Under the pieces are notes generated by a model. The model searched no databases. It had not been told where the DNA came from and was given only the letters and a program-made list of their open reading frames with translations. Made by a program: the position numbers and the translations under genes. Shown here one piece after another: positions 28,256 through 37,454 of a stretch of DNA of 60,420 nucleotides (within the stretch, counting starts at the first letter, position 1; the number at the start of each line of letters is the position of its first letter). Source of the DNA: Vagococcus fluvialis. GTDB lineage: Bacteria; Bacillota; Bacilli; Lactobacillales; Vagococcaceae. The stretch spans positions 1 through 60,420 of the forward strand of contig NZ_QPJV01000016.1 in the NCBI RefSeq assembly GCF_003337315.1, read 5' to 3'.

Positions 28256-29164
28256 ATGAGAAAGAAAGAAAAAATAGGTGAAGCAGCTCAGGGAGTCGCT
28301 TTTGTTTTACCAACAGTTATTATCATGACTATTTTTATGATACTACCTATTCTTTATGCTTTTTATTTATCTTTTAACAAAGTCAGCTTAGTGGGAGAAG
28401 TTGAGTATCAGTTTGTTGGCTTAAAAAATTATTTAACAGCATTCAAAGATGAACGAGTTTTAATTGCTTTAAAAAATACACTTAGATACGTAATTATCGT
28501 TGTGCCGATTCAAACGATGATTGCTTTAGTATTAGCCTTTGTTTTAAATTCAGGTATCAAATTTCAAAATACCTTTAGAACGTTATTATTTTTACCAACG
28601 TTAACTTCTAGTTCAGCATTGACAATGATTTTTATGTTTTTATTCAGTATGAACGGTCCAGTTAATAAGTTATTAATGCAGTTAGGAATTTTAAGTACAC
28701 CAGTTGGTTTTTTAAATGAAAGTGCCACAGTGATGAATGCCATTATTATTATGAATATTTGGTCAACAGTGCCAATGTTTATGACTATTTATTTAGCAGG
28801 TTTACAAGATATTCCAAATACAATGTATGAAGCAGCTGAGATTGATGGAGCAAGTGTTTTCCAACGCTTAACTAAAATCACAATCCCTCAATTAGTACCA
28901 GTAACAAACTACATTATAATGATCGGTTTAGCTTCTACATTCCAACTCTTTGATCAAACTTATATTGTTTCAGGAGGATCAGGTGGTCCCAATAATGCAA
29001 CCTTAACCCTATCCTTAATTATTTATCAGTATGCCTTTAAGACATTTGGAACAATTGGATATGCATCAGCAATCGCTATCCTATTAACAATAGTTATCTT
29101 TACAATTTCCTTCATTTTAAGAAAATACACAAATGAAGATGTAACAGGGGAGGGAGCAGTATGA
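28256..29164 (+). CDS. Sugar ABC transporter permease (MalF/UgpA-like)
   Basis: 302 residues with six transmembrane helices. The conserved cytoplasmic EAA loop reads EAAEIDGASVFQRLTKITIP, which docks with the ATPase. It forms half of the channel with the next gene product; the two genes overlap by four bases (ATGA). No ATPase gene lies within this operon, so a shared MsmX-type ATPase is expected. Confidence 0.9.
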   Translation: MRKKEKIGEAAQGVAFVLPTVIIMTIFMILPILYAFYLSFNKVSLVGEVEYQFVGLKNYLTAFKDERVLIALKNTLRYVIIVVPIQTMIALVLAFVLNSGIKFQNTFRTLLFLPTLTSSSALTMIFMFLFSMNGPVNKLLMQLGILSTPVGFLNESATVMNAIIIMNIWSTVPMFMTIYLAGLQDIPNTMYEAAEIDGASVFQRLTKITIPQLVPVTNYIIMIGLASTFQLFDQTYIVSGGSGGPNNATLTLSLIIYQYAFKTFGTIGYASAIAILLTIVIFTISFILRKYTNEDVTGEGAV

Positions 29165-29985
29165 TAAAAGAAAAAAAATTCAGAACAATCTCTTATATTG
29201 TGTTGGCTTTTTATATTGTACTAACCATCTATCCATTTTTATGGGCGATCTTAGCTGCCTTTAAACCATACAGTGAAATTGTTGGTGGTGGTTTAACACT
29301 TATGCCGAAAGAATTTACATTAGATAATTTTAGATATATTTTTACAGAAGACCCACTCTTTCCTTTATGGGTTAGAAACTCTATTATTATTGCTGTTATC
29401 GGAACAGTCTTGAATGTTATTTTCAATAGTATGTGTGGTTATGCATTGGCTAGATTGAGTTTTAAAGGAAAAAAATCTCTACTTGTATTAGTGATGATTG
29501 CGATTATGGTTCCTGCTCAAATTTTATTAATTCCTAACTATTTGATTATGAAGAGTTTAGGATTATTAGATACTTATAGTGCCCTAATCATTCCTTCAGC
29601 TATTAACTTTTCTTATATTTTTATGATGCGTCAGTTCTATTTATCATTTCCAAAAGAAATAGAAGAAGCTGCACAATTAGATGGTTTAAGTAGACTATCT
29701 ATCTTCTTTAGAATTGTTATGCCAATGTCAAAAGCCTCTCTAGGAACACAAGCTATCTTTGTATTTCTAGGATTTTGGAATGATTTTATGAAACCATTAC
29801 TTTATATTACAACTCAAGAAAAATACACTCTAACACTAGGGTTACAGTCTTTCCAATCACAACACGCAACTCAGTGGAACTATATTATGGCAGCAGCCGT
29901 TGTGACAATAGCTCCGATTATTATCTTGTATATTGTACTGAATAAATACTTTATGCGCTCAGATAAAGTTGGCGGGGACAAATGA
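29161..29985 (+). CDS. Sugar ABC transporter permease (MalG/UgpE-like)
   Basis: 274 residues with six transmembrane helices and the EAA loop EAAQLDGLSRLSIFFRIVMP. It is the second channel subunit of the importer. It is coupled to its partner by an ATGA overlap and ends two bases before the likely ATG of the GH36-like gene. Confidence 0.9.
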   Translation: MIKEKKFRTISYIVLAFYIVLTIYPFLWAILAAFKPYSEIVGGGLTLMPKEFTLDNFRYIFTEDPLFPLWVRNSIIIAVIGTVLNVIFNSMCGYALARLSFKGKKSLLVLVMIAIMVPAQILLIPNYLIMKSLGLLDTYSALIIPSAINFSYIFMMRQFYLSFPKEIEEAAQLDGLSRLSIFFRIVMPMSKASLGTQAIFVFLGFWNDFMKPLLYITTQEKYTLTLGLQSFQSQHATQWNYIMAAAVVTIAPIIILYIVLNKYFMRSDKVGGDK

Positions 29986-29986
29986 T

Positions 29987-31681
29987 ATGCTACAACCAAC
30001 TCTTTATTTAAACGATGAATTAACAACTAATCTAATCGAGTTTGTCTCACTGAAAGAAAATATCCAATATCTTTCAGTGGAAGGAAGAAAGGGACAACGA
30101 TTAAAGTTAGTTTACTTAGTCCCTATACTGGACTTGCAATTTATGTGGTATCCATCATCTGATGGAGTTGTCTTTTTGAACAATGAGTGGGACAAAGGCG
30201 TCACTACTAGGCTAAATCAGTCCCTCCCCCTTATTTGCTTAATGAATCAAAATAACCACTCATTATTTTCTATAGCCGTCAATGAATTAATCAATGAAGT
30301 TGAATTAACTGTAGGGGTTCATGAAGAAAGCGCGAGTGCTAAAGTAACCATTGAAACTATTATCCCAAAAGAAAATTATGAGATAAAGCTGTCTATTTTT
30401 GACAAAAAAAGACAATGGACAGAGGTTGTTGAAAGGCAAGTTAAATGGTTGTATCAAGAAAGTGATTCGCGACTACCAAGGGTACCTTCTACTAGCTTCG
30501 AACCTGTTTTATCTACGTGGTATAGTTTCCATCAACAAGTGACTGCAAGTGAAGTGTTTGAAGAAAGTATCGCTTATAAAAATCTAGGAGCTAAAACCCT
30601 AATTTTAGATGATGGATGGCAAACGAGTGATAATAGTAGACGTTATGCTTATGCTGGAGATTGGGAAGTTTCTCTAGATAAATTCCCTGATTTTTCTCAG
30701 CATATTAAAAAGGTTCAAGAATTAGATATGAGTTATTTAGTGTGGTTAAGTTTGCCGTATATTGGTGAGAAAAGTCAGAATTGGGAGCTGTTTAAAGAAG
30801 ATTTACTCTATGTAGATGATTTTCAACGAGCTGGTATTTTAGATATTCGAAAAGAAAAAGTTCAAAATTATCTAGCTGAAACAGTGAAGAAATTTATAGA
30901 TGCCTATCCTATAAATGGATTGAAAATTGATTTTTTAGAAACGTTCTTTTCAGAGAAAATAGACTCATATGAAATTGGCGAAGGTTTACTAGCTTTCCTT
31001 GAAAAGCTCAAACTTATTTTAGAAGATAGGGCGGACTTTTTAATTGAGTATCGTCAAGATTATATTAATCCACTCATGATGCAATATTGTCAGATAGTTC
31101 GAAGTAAAGACTGCCCTAATAATTACGTGTTAAATAGAATCAGAACAATAGATTTAAGATTGTCTTGTCCTTTTACAGCAGTTCATTCAGATATGATTAT
31201 GTGGAACAATGAAGAAAGAATTGAAGATGCAGCACTACATCTTATTAATACTATTTTTTCAGTCCCACAATTATCTATGAGGTATGATGAGCTTTCTAAG
31301 GAAGAGATTGAGATGATTATGTTTTGGTTTAGTTTTATTAAGGAACATCAAGATTTATTATTGAAATCAACCTTTGAACCTCTCTATCCACAAGAAGGCT
31401 ATTCTGTTGTTCGAGTAGGTCAAGAAAATAAAAGTTTAGTAGGAATTTTTGGTGAAGATAAGATCGTTGATAGTACAGAAGAAGTAAGCAAACAACGCCT
31501 GTTTGTTAATGGAACTAAGACTGATAAGTTATATATTACTTTACCTAAAGGAACCTATCACTTAGCAGCAAAAACGTGTTTAGGACATGTTTCAACATCA
31601 AAAAAAATAATATTATCAGAAACACAACTTTTGGCGTACCATGTACCTAAAAGTGGGGTTTTAATAATCGATACGGAGTGA
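29987..31681 (+). CDS. GH36-like alpha-glycosidase (annotated alpha-galactosidase type)
   Basis: 564 residues. An N-terminal beta-rich domain is followed by a TIM barrel with LILDDGWQ (about 205-212) and LKIDFLE, where D315 is the probable nucleophile. A later HSD (near 398-400) may hold the acid/base aspartate, and a C-terminal beta domain closes the protein. This is the alpha-galactosidase/GH36 (clan GH-D) pattern. There is no signal peptide, so it acts on imported sugar. The ATG at 29987 has GGCGGGG upstream; the TTG at 29969 is less likely. The barrel motifs differ from classical melibiases, so an alpha-galactosidase label should be taken loosely. Confidence 0.75.
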   Translation: MLQPTLYLNDELTTNLIEFVSLKENIQYLSVEGRKGQRLKLVYLVPILDLQFMWYPSSDGVVFLNNEWDKGVTTRLNQSLPLICLMNQNNHSLFSIAVNELINEVELTVGVHEESASAKVTIETIIPKENYEIKLSIFDKKRQWTEVVERQVKWLYQESDSRLPRVPSTSFEPVLSTWYSFHQQVTASEVFEESIAYKNLGAKTLILDDGWQTSDNSRRYAYAGDWEVSLDKFPDFSQHIKKVQELDMSYLVWLSLPYIGEKSQNWELFKEDLLYVDDFQRAGILDIRKEKVQNYLAETVKKFIDAYPINGLKIDFLETFFSEKIDSYEIGEGLLAFLEKLKLILEDRADFLIEYRQDYINPLMMQYCQIVRSKDCPNNYVLNRIRTIDLRLSCPFTAVHSDMIMWNNEERIEDAALHLINTIFSVPQLSMRYDELSKEEIEMIMFWFSFIKEHQDLLLKSTFEPLYPQEGYSVVRVGQENKSLVGIFGEDKIVDSTEEVSKQRLFVNGTKTDKLYITLPKGTYHLAAKTCLGHVSTSKKIILSETQLLAYHVPKSGVLIIDTE

Positions 31682-31685
31682 CGAA

Positions 31686-33989
31686 ATGACTAATAATATC
31701 CATTATGTTGACCACTGGATAGTTGAGGAGACCAATTTTAGTCCTCAGTGGTTAGCTAAATATGAAGCAATTATGTCTCAAGGAAATGGCTACTTAGGTT
31801 TAAGAGCATCAACTGAAGAAGCTTATACAAATGAAACAAGAAATTGGTTCGTAGCAGGAACCTTTAATCAATTCTCTGAAAATGAGGTGACTGAACTACC
31901 TAATATACCAGACGTGATTAACATGAAGTTTCTTATTGATGGAGAAGAGCTAGATTTAAATAAAGGAAAAACCTTAGATTACTCTAGGCAAATAAACTAT
32001 CAAACAGGGGAGTTAACGCGTCAATTTATATGGGAAACAAATCAAGGGAAACAAATTAGGTTTGAGTTTAGAAGAAACGTGTCAAACACAGAGTTACACT
32101 TCATTCAACAAGAAGTCAGAGTTACGCCTCTAAGCAGTGAAACAAAAATTGAAGTGACTTCAGGGATCAATGGTCGAGTAAGTAACTCGGGTTCGCAACA
32201 TTTTATTGAATGGGACAAGCGTAAAAAAGAGGAAGTTCTTCAAATGAACTTACAGACATCAGAGTCTGACGTAAAAGTAACAGTTTCAACGAAACATATT
32301 TTTTATTTAAATGATGAAGAACTTGTAGAAAAAAGAGATTTACAAATTTTTAGACGCCAGATTTTTGAGTCATTTTCACAAAAGGTTGATAAAAATCAGA
32401 CTTTAAAAATAGAAAAAACATCTTCAGTTTTTACGTCACGTGATTTTGATTATGAGATGAATCAATCTGTTGAGGACGTTGCTACAGAAAAGACGAAAGC
32501 ATTTAATCAATCCTATAAAGAGTTTAATCAATTAACTAGTGAAGAATGGGCAAGAAAGTACCAACAGGCAGAGGTTAACATTGAAAGTAGTGATTTTATG
32601 GATCAACTTTTAATGAATTTCTCAAGATATCACTTACTGATTATGACTCATCCTTGTGATAACCGTGTTAATATAGGAGCTAAAGGTTTATCAGGTGAAG
32701 GGTATAAAGGTCATACATTCTGGGATACGGAAATCTTTATCTTACCTTACTTCACTTTCTGTTATCCAGAAATAGCCAAAAATCTAGTAGAGTATCGCTA
32801 TCAAATTTTACCAGGTGCTAGAAAAAAAGCTGCAGGTAATGCTTATCTAGGAGCTCAGATCCCTTGGGAATCAGCTTGGATTGATGATGGGGAAGTAACA
32901 CCTCTATACGGTGATGTGGATATCGTGACAGGAACTCAAACGAAGATTTTAACTGGTTTAATTGAGGACCATGTTTCAAGTGATGTTGTTTATGGTATTA
33001 CCCAATACTTAAAAGTAACAGGTGAAAAAGAAAGTGCGATTTATAAACAACTTGTTTTAGAGACAGCACTATTTTGGATAACAAGGGCTGAAAAGAATTC
33101 AGCTGGCGCGTATGAAATTAAAGATGTCATTGGACCAGATGAATACAAAGAGCATGTAGATAATAATACATATACAAATACAATGGCTAAATTTAATGTG
33201 GATTTAGGAATTAAGCTCCTTGATGGTTTATCAGAAAATGAGTATGAGTCAATGATGCCATATTTAAATCAACAAAGTAAAGAAGCGATGTTAATTCAAT
33301 TAACAGATTTTTCAGAAAATATTATTATACCTCATGTTAATGAAGAAGGAATTGTGCCTCAAGATGATACATATTTAGAAAAAGATGAGTTAGATATTCA
33401 AGGCTATAAAGATCATCCTTTAGTGAATCAAATATTTAAAGAGTATAATTTAGATCAAGTGAACGAAAAACAAGTTAGTAAACAAGCAGATGTTCTTCTT
33501 TTAATGACAATCTTTTTTGAGAAGTTTACTCCAGAAGAAATTGTGAAGAACTTTGAGTATTATGAAACAAGAACTGTTCATGATTCGTCATTATCTCTTT
33601 CAACACATTCAATATTAGCTAGTTTACTAGGAAATGTTGAGTTAGCGTATGATTTCTTTAAAAAATTGATTACAATAGATTTAGGAAAAAATATGCATTC
33701 TTCTGATCAAGGTATTCACTCTGCTTCTATGGGAGGCGTTTGGCAATCAGTTGTTCTAGGATTCGGTGGTCTGAAATACGACATGGTGCATGAGATACTG
33801 CACATCCAACCACAATTACCAAAAGAGTGGAATTCGTTAACTTATCAATTCTATTATCAAGGCCATAAGTTAGAGGTTTTTGTCACTCATGATTCGTTTG
33901 AAGTTAAAAATGTATCAAGTAGTAGTGAGAATATAGTGTTTTATTATAACGGGATTGAGTATAACTCAGGAGAAAAAATAAAATTATAA
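31686..33989 (+). CDS. GH65 disaccharide phosphorylase (maltose/kojibiose/trehalose type)
   Basis: 767 residues, the full length for GH65. N-terminal beta-sandwich, (alpha/alpha)6 barrel and C-terminal sheets are all represented. The catalytic acid is E486 in IGPDEYKEHVDNN, aligned with the known glutamate of Lactobacillus maltose phosphorylase. STHSILAS and a late HSSDQGIHSASMGG are the phosphate-binding and substrate regions. It would cleave an alpha-glucosyl disaccharide with phosphate to beta-glucose 1-phosphate plus a sugar. The usual beta-phosphoglucomutase partner is missing from the operon. It starts five bases after the GH36-like gene. Confidence 0.88.
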   Translation: MTNNIHYVDHWIVEETNFSPQWLAKYEAIMSQGNGYLGLRASTEEAYTNETRNWFVAGTFNQFSENEVTELPNIPDVINMKFLIDGEELDLNKGKTLDYSRQINYQTGELTRQFIWETNQGKQIRFEFRRNVSNTELHFIQQEVRVTPLSSETKIEVTSGINGRVSNSGSQHFIEWDKRKKEEVLQMNLQTSESDVKVTVSTKHIFYLNDEELVEKRDLQIFRRQIFESFSQKVDKNQTLKIEKTSSVFTSRDFDYEMNQSVEDVATEKTKAFNQSYKEFNQLTSEEWARKYQQAEVNIESSDFMDQLLMNFSRYHLLIMTHPCDNRVNIGAKGLSGEGYKGHTFWDTEIFILPYFTFCYPEIAKNLVEYRYQILPGARKKAAGNAYLGAQIPWESAWIDDGEVTPLYGDVDIVTGTQTKILTGLIEDHVSSDVVYGITQYLKVTGEKESAIYKQLVLETALFWITRAEKNSAGAYEIKDVIGPDEYKEHVDNNTYTNTMAKFNVDLGIKLLDGLSENEYESMMPYLNQQSKEAMLIQLTDFSENIIIPHVNEEGIVPQDDTYLEKDELDIQGYKDHPLVNQIFKEYNLDQVNEKQVSKQADVLLLMTIFFEKFTPEEIVKNFEYYETRTVHDSSLSLSTHSILASLLGNVELAYDFFKKLITIDLGKNMHSSDQGIHSASMGGVWQSVVLGFGGLKYDMVHEILHIQPQLPKEWNSLTYQFYYQGHKLEVFVTHDSFEVKNVSSSSENIVFYYNGIEYNSGEKIKL

Positions 33990-34000
33990 GGTGAAAAATA

Positions 34001-34999
34001 ATGGTAAGTATTAAGGATATCTCAAAAAAAACAGGGTATGCAGTAACGACTGTCTCAAGAGCTTTAAATAATCATTCAGATGTGAATGAAAATACGAAAG
34101 CGATTATTAAACAAGCAGCTGAGGAAATGGGGTATGTCCCCAATCTAATAGCTAAAAATCTTGTGAGTGGTTCCAGCAAAACAATTGGTTTTATAACCAA
34201 TAAATTGGATAAAGACAGTCTTCTGGATAACTTTGCAGTTAGAGTTTTTTTAGGAATGTTTGAAGTAGAACATTCTTATGAGATTATCTTAATCCATTAT
34301 GATTCTAGGTACTTTAGTTCTAAAAGTTTTGACGAAATTATGAGAGAACGTCAACTGGATGGAGCAGTGGTTCAAGGGTTTGATGAAGCAGATATTTTTG
34401 TGAAGCAAGCCTTTGAGTCAGAGTACCCTACTATTTTTGTTGATATTGGTTTTGAAAATAAAACAACTAGCTATGTTTCTTCTGATTTATCGAAAGCCTT
34501 ACAATTAGGAATGGATGTGATTGATAAGTCAGGATTTACTGATGTAAGTATTTTAGTAGGTAAGGAAGCTTCCTTCATCACGAAATCATGGCTAGAGGTC
34601 ATCAACGCATACAGACAAAAAGAAACTAGAAAAAATATTCAATTACTTGATGGTCATTATTCTGAAGAGTTGGCTTTTCAAGTTGTTGACCAGCAGTTGC
34701 AAAAAAATAAACCTTCAGAAGTTTATTTTTGTTTAAGTGATTTAATGGCGATGGGTGTTTATAGGGCGTTAGAGAAGAATCGATTATCTGTTCCTAATGA
34801 TGTGAGTGTCTTGGGATATGATGATATTATTGTTTCGAGATATCTGACACCAAAACTATCAACTATTGCTCAAAATTGGGAGAAAGTTGGTCAAACATCA
34901 GTGACACAACTTATCCGATTAATAGAGAAAAAAGAAGTTAAACCACAATTGTTAGATGTGGAACTAATGATGAGAGAATCTTTTAGAGAGAAGGCATAG
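34001..34999 (+). CDS. LacI/GalR-family transcriptional regulator
   Basis: 332 residues. The LacI helix-turn-helix (VSIKDISKKTGYAVTTVSRA) and hinge fill residues 1-60, followed by a periplasmic-binding-protein-like effector domain. It probably binds the palindrome in the operon promoter (26841-26854) and is released by an intermediate of the imported sugar. It lies inside the operon 11 bases after the GH65 gene, so it would regulate its own synthesis. Confidence 0.9.
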   Translation: MVSIKDISKKTGYAVTTVSRALNNHSDVNENTKAIIKQAAEEMGYVPNLIAKNLVSGSSKTIGFITNKLDKDSLLDNFAVRVFLGMFEVEHSYEIILIHYDSRYFSSKSFDEIMRERQLDGAVVQGFDEADIFVKQAFESEYPTIFVDIGFENKTTSYVSSDLSKALQLGMDVIDKSGFTDVSILVGKEASFITKSWLEVINAYRQKETRKNIQLLDGHYSEELAFQVVDQQLQKNKPSEVYFCLSDLMAMGVYRALEKNRLSVPNDVSVLGYDDIIVSRYLTPKLSTIAQNWEKVGQTSVTQLIRLIEKKEVKPQLLDVELMMRESFREKA

Positions 35000-35001
35000 G
35001 C

Positions 35002-35676
35002 ATGGATTTTTTAATGAGTATGATACTATTTGATAAATCAGCTTTAATAAAAAAAGAAGAGCAGAAAAAAAGGTATTCGTACTTATTTGTTATTGCTTTA
35101 ATTTTGATTACTTCATTAGTGGTCGTGATTGCTAAAACAGTTGCTTTTAACGAGGATGTTTTAAGAAATAATTTTCAACAGATTGATTCTTTAAAGAAAG
35201 ATCAAATAGTTTATCAAGATGGTTTAAATAGAGTGAAGATAGAAAAAGCGAGTATCATGTTAAATGGTGATAACTTATTTTCAATCGACAATCTAAAGAA
35301 TAATGAAGAGGTATTAGATGCTTTAGATGACATGACAGGAGGAGTAATTCAACTGTCTTTTATGTTATTTATTTATCAGTACTTATCCAGTTTTAAATAC
35401 TTGTTATTATTTTTAATTATCTTAGGGCTACTATCTTTCACGAGTCAAAAACAAATTAAATTAGTAGAAGATGTTAGTTTGCGTTTAACAACGACCTATA
35501 CAAGCTATATTCTAATGATTCCAATTTTATTATCCTTAGTCATTCGTTTTCTCAATATTCGATTTAGTTTCGCAGTTCTAATACTAACAACGATTTCAAT
35601 TGTTCTAGAATATTTATTTGTTAATTATTATATGAAAGAAAAAGGGATAGCAGATGAAGAAAAAATGGTGGCATGA
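35002..35676 (+). CDS. DUF1189/MalA-like membrane protein of the maltodextrin type
   Basis: 224 residues. One transmembrane helix near 28-46, an external loop of about 80 residues (47-125), then about four closely spaced helices to 215. The topology and operon setting resemble MalA (DUF1189) proteins of streptococcal maltodextrin operons, whose biochemical role is unclear. The assignment rests on topology and context more than on motifs. It begins two bases after the LacI stop and overlaps the GH13 gene by 23 bases. Confidence 0.55.
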   Translation: MDFLMSMILFDKSALIKKEEQKKRYSYLFVIALILITSLVVVIAKTVAFNEDVLRNNFQQIDSLKKDQIVYQDGLNRVKIEKASIMLNGDNLFSIDNLKNNEEVLDALDDMTGGVIQLSFMLFIYQYLSSFKYLLLFLIILGLLSFTSQKQIKLVEDVSLRLTTTYTSYILMIPILLSLVIRFLNIRFSFAVLILTTISIVLEYLFVNYYMKEKGIADEEKMVA

Positions 35677-37261
35677 TTCCGTTGTATATCAAATATATCC
35701 ACGAAGTTTTAAAGACAGTAACGGCGATGGAATAGGTGATTTAAAAGGAATTACTGAAAAATTAGGTTATTTAAAGCATTTAGGGATTGATGTGATTTGG
35801 CTATGTCCAGTTTACGCATCACCTAATAAAGATAATGGTTACGATATTAGTGATTACTATGACATTATGGACTGTTTTGGCACGATGGAAGATTTTGATG
35901 AACTATTAGAAAAAGCCCATGAACTAGGAATTAAAATTATTATGGATTTAGTTGTTAACCATGTATCTGATCAACATAAGTGGTTTTTAGAATCTAAAGA
36001 TAATAAAGATAGTCCTTATCGTGATTATTTTGTATGGCAAGAGGGACCTGTTAATGATTTAGAATCTACTTTTAGTGGTAGCGCTTGGGAAGAGTACCCA
36101 AAAGGTTCTAATGATTATTATTTACACTTATTTACCAAAGAACAACCAGATTTAAATTGGAACTCACAAGCAATGCGTGATGAGATATACAGCATGATGA
36201 ATTTCTGGTTAGACAAAGGGATTGATGGTTTCCGTATGGATGTTATTGATTTAATTGGTAAAGTACCAGAAGAAAAAATTACTGAGAATGGCCCGAGAAT
36301 GCATGAGTTTATTCAAGAAATGCATGAAAAAACATTAAAAGGTAGAGATGTTCTAACAGTCGGTGAAACATGGGGAGCAACTCCTGAAATTGGTTTAGAA
36401 TTCTCAGCTGAGCACCGTAAAGAATTATCGATGATTTTCCAATTTGAGCATCTATCTGTTGACCAACAGCCAGGAAAAACAAGATGGGATTTGAAAGATT
36501 TAGATTTTAAAGATTTAACAACTGTTCTAACTAAATGGCAGTTAGCTTTTCAAGATGACGGTTGGAATAGTCTGTTTTGGGATAATCATGACACACCTCG
36601 TATTGTTTCTCGTTGGGGAAATGATACAGAGTACCGCATAGAAAGTGCGAAGATGTTTGCTATTTTACTTCATATGATGAAAGGTACTCCTTATATTTAC
36701 CAAGGTGAAGAAATAGGGATGACGAATATTCATGTAGATTCCATTGATCAAGTCGATGATGTACAGAGTAAAAATCTTTACTATGATAGATTAGCAAAAG
36801 GCTATAGTCACGAAGAGTTAATGCAAGCTGTTAACGAAAAAGGTCGAGATAACGCTCGAACACCAATGCAGTGGGATGATTCTACATACAGTGGATTTTC
36901 GACGAATCAACCGTGGTTACCAGTTAATCCTAATTATCAAGAGATAAATGTGAAGGAATCAATTGAAGATAAAGATTCTATTTTTTCTACTTATCAAAAG
37001 TTAATTCAACTAAGAAAGGAAAATGAATTAGTTGTATATGGCAATTTTGAAGAAGTTGAAACAGAGAATTCTGCTGTTTATGCTTATAAGAGAAATTGGC
37101 AAGGAAGTACATGGTTAATTGTATGTAACCTATCCTCTAGTTCACAAACAACGACATTACCAGATATTTCAGAAAAGAGAGTTATTATATCAAATTATGA
37201 GAAAGTTTCAATCTCCAGTAAAAAGCTAAAACCTTTTGAATCATTTGTTGTAGAAATTTAA
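35654..37261 (+). CDS. GH13 alpha-glucosidase (oligo-1,6-glucosidase type)
   Basis: 535 residues, cytosolic. GH13 conserved regions are intact: DLVVNHVSDQH, GFRMDVID with nucleophile D196, GETWG with acid/base E238, and FWDNHDTPR with D313. The N-terminus WWHDSVVYQIYPRSFKDSNGDG is typical of oligo-1,6-glucosidases, dextran glucosidases and trehalose-6-phosphate hydrolases. Without a phosphotransferase system here, an unphosphorylated alpha-glucoside substrate is likely. Last gene of the operon. Confidence 0.9.
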   Translation: MKKKWWHDSVVYQIYPRSFKDSNGDGIGDLKGITEKLGYLKHLGIDVIWLCPVYASPNKDNGYDISDYYDIMDCFGTMEDFDELLEKAHELGIKIIMDLVVNHVSDQHKWFLESKDNKDSPYRDYFVWQEGPVNDLESTFSGSAWEEYPKGSNDYYLHLFTKEQPDLNWNSQAMRDEIYSMMNFWLDKGIDGFRMDVIDLIGKVPEEKITENGPRMHEFIQEMHEKTLKGRDVLTVGETWGATPEIGLEFSAEHRKELSMIFQFEHLSVDQQPGKTRWDLKDLDFKDLTTVLTKWQLAFQDDGWNSLFWDNHDTPRIVSRWGNDTEYRIESAKMFAILLHMMKGTPYIYQGEEIGMTNIHVDSIDQVDDVQSKNLYYDRLAKGYSHEELMQAVNEKGRDNARTPMQWDDSTYSGFSTNQPWLPVNPNYQEINVKESIEDKDSIFSTYQKLIQLRKENELVVYGNFEEVETENSAVYAYKRNWQGSTWLIVCNLSSSSQTTTLPDISEKRVIISNYEKVSISSKKLKPFESFVVEI

Positions 37262-37276
37262 AGTATCATAAATAGG

Positions 37277-37325
37277 TCAAAAAAGACTTTTCAATTGTAA
37301 AAAATTGTAAAGTCTTTTTTTTATT
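37277..37325 (+). terminator. Terminator of the oligosaccharide operon
   Basis: AAAAAGACTTT...AAAGTCTTTTTTT, with an inner CAATTGTAAAAAATTG stem. It separates the operon from the following UgpB-like operon. Confidence 0.8.
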
Positions 37326-37342
37326 GCGCTAGTTTTGAAAAT

Positions 37343-37395
37343 TTAACTGAAATTTACATAAAATTGACTTCTTTTAAACATTGTAAAGCTATACT
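37343..37395 (+). promoter_or_regulatory. Pho-box-like promoter of the UgpBAEC-like operon
   Basis: Four TT(A/T)ACA-like hexamers stand 10-11 bases apart on one face of the helix: TTAACT (37343), TTTACA (37353), TTGACT (37364) and TAAACA (37375). A good -10 box, TATACT (37390-37395), lies 20 bases from TTGACT, too far for an ordinary -35. This matches the layout of PhoP-activated promoters in Bacillus, with TT(A/T/C)ACA repeats just upstream of the -10. PhoP control is inferred. Confidence 0.6.
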
Positions 37396-37454
37396 GGGTG
37401 CGGGATTAGTTATTCCAATTAAATGATTTAATCAAAAGAACTCGGAGGAAAATG

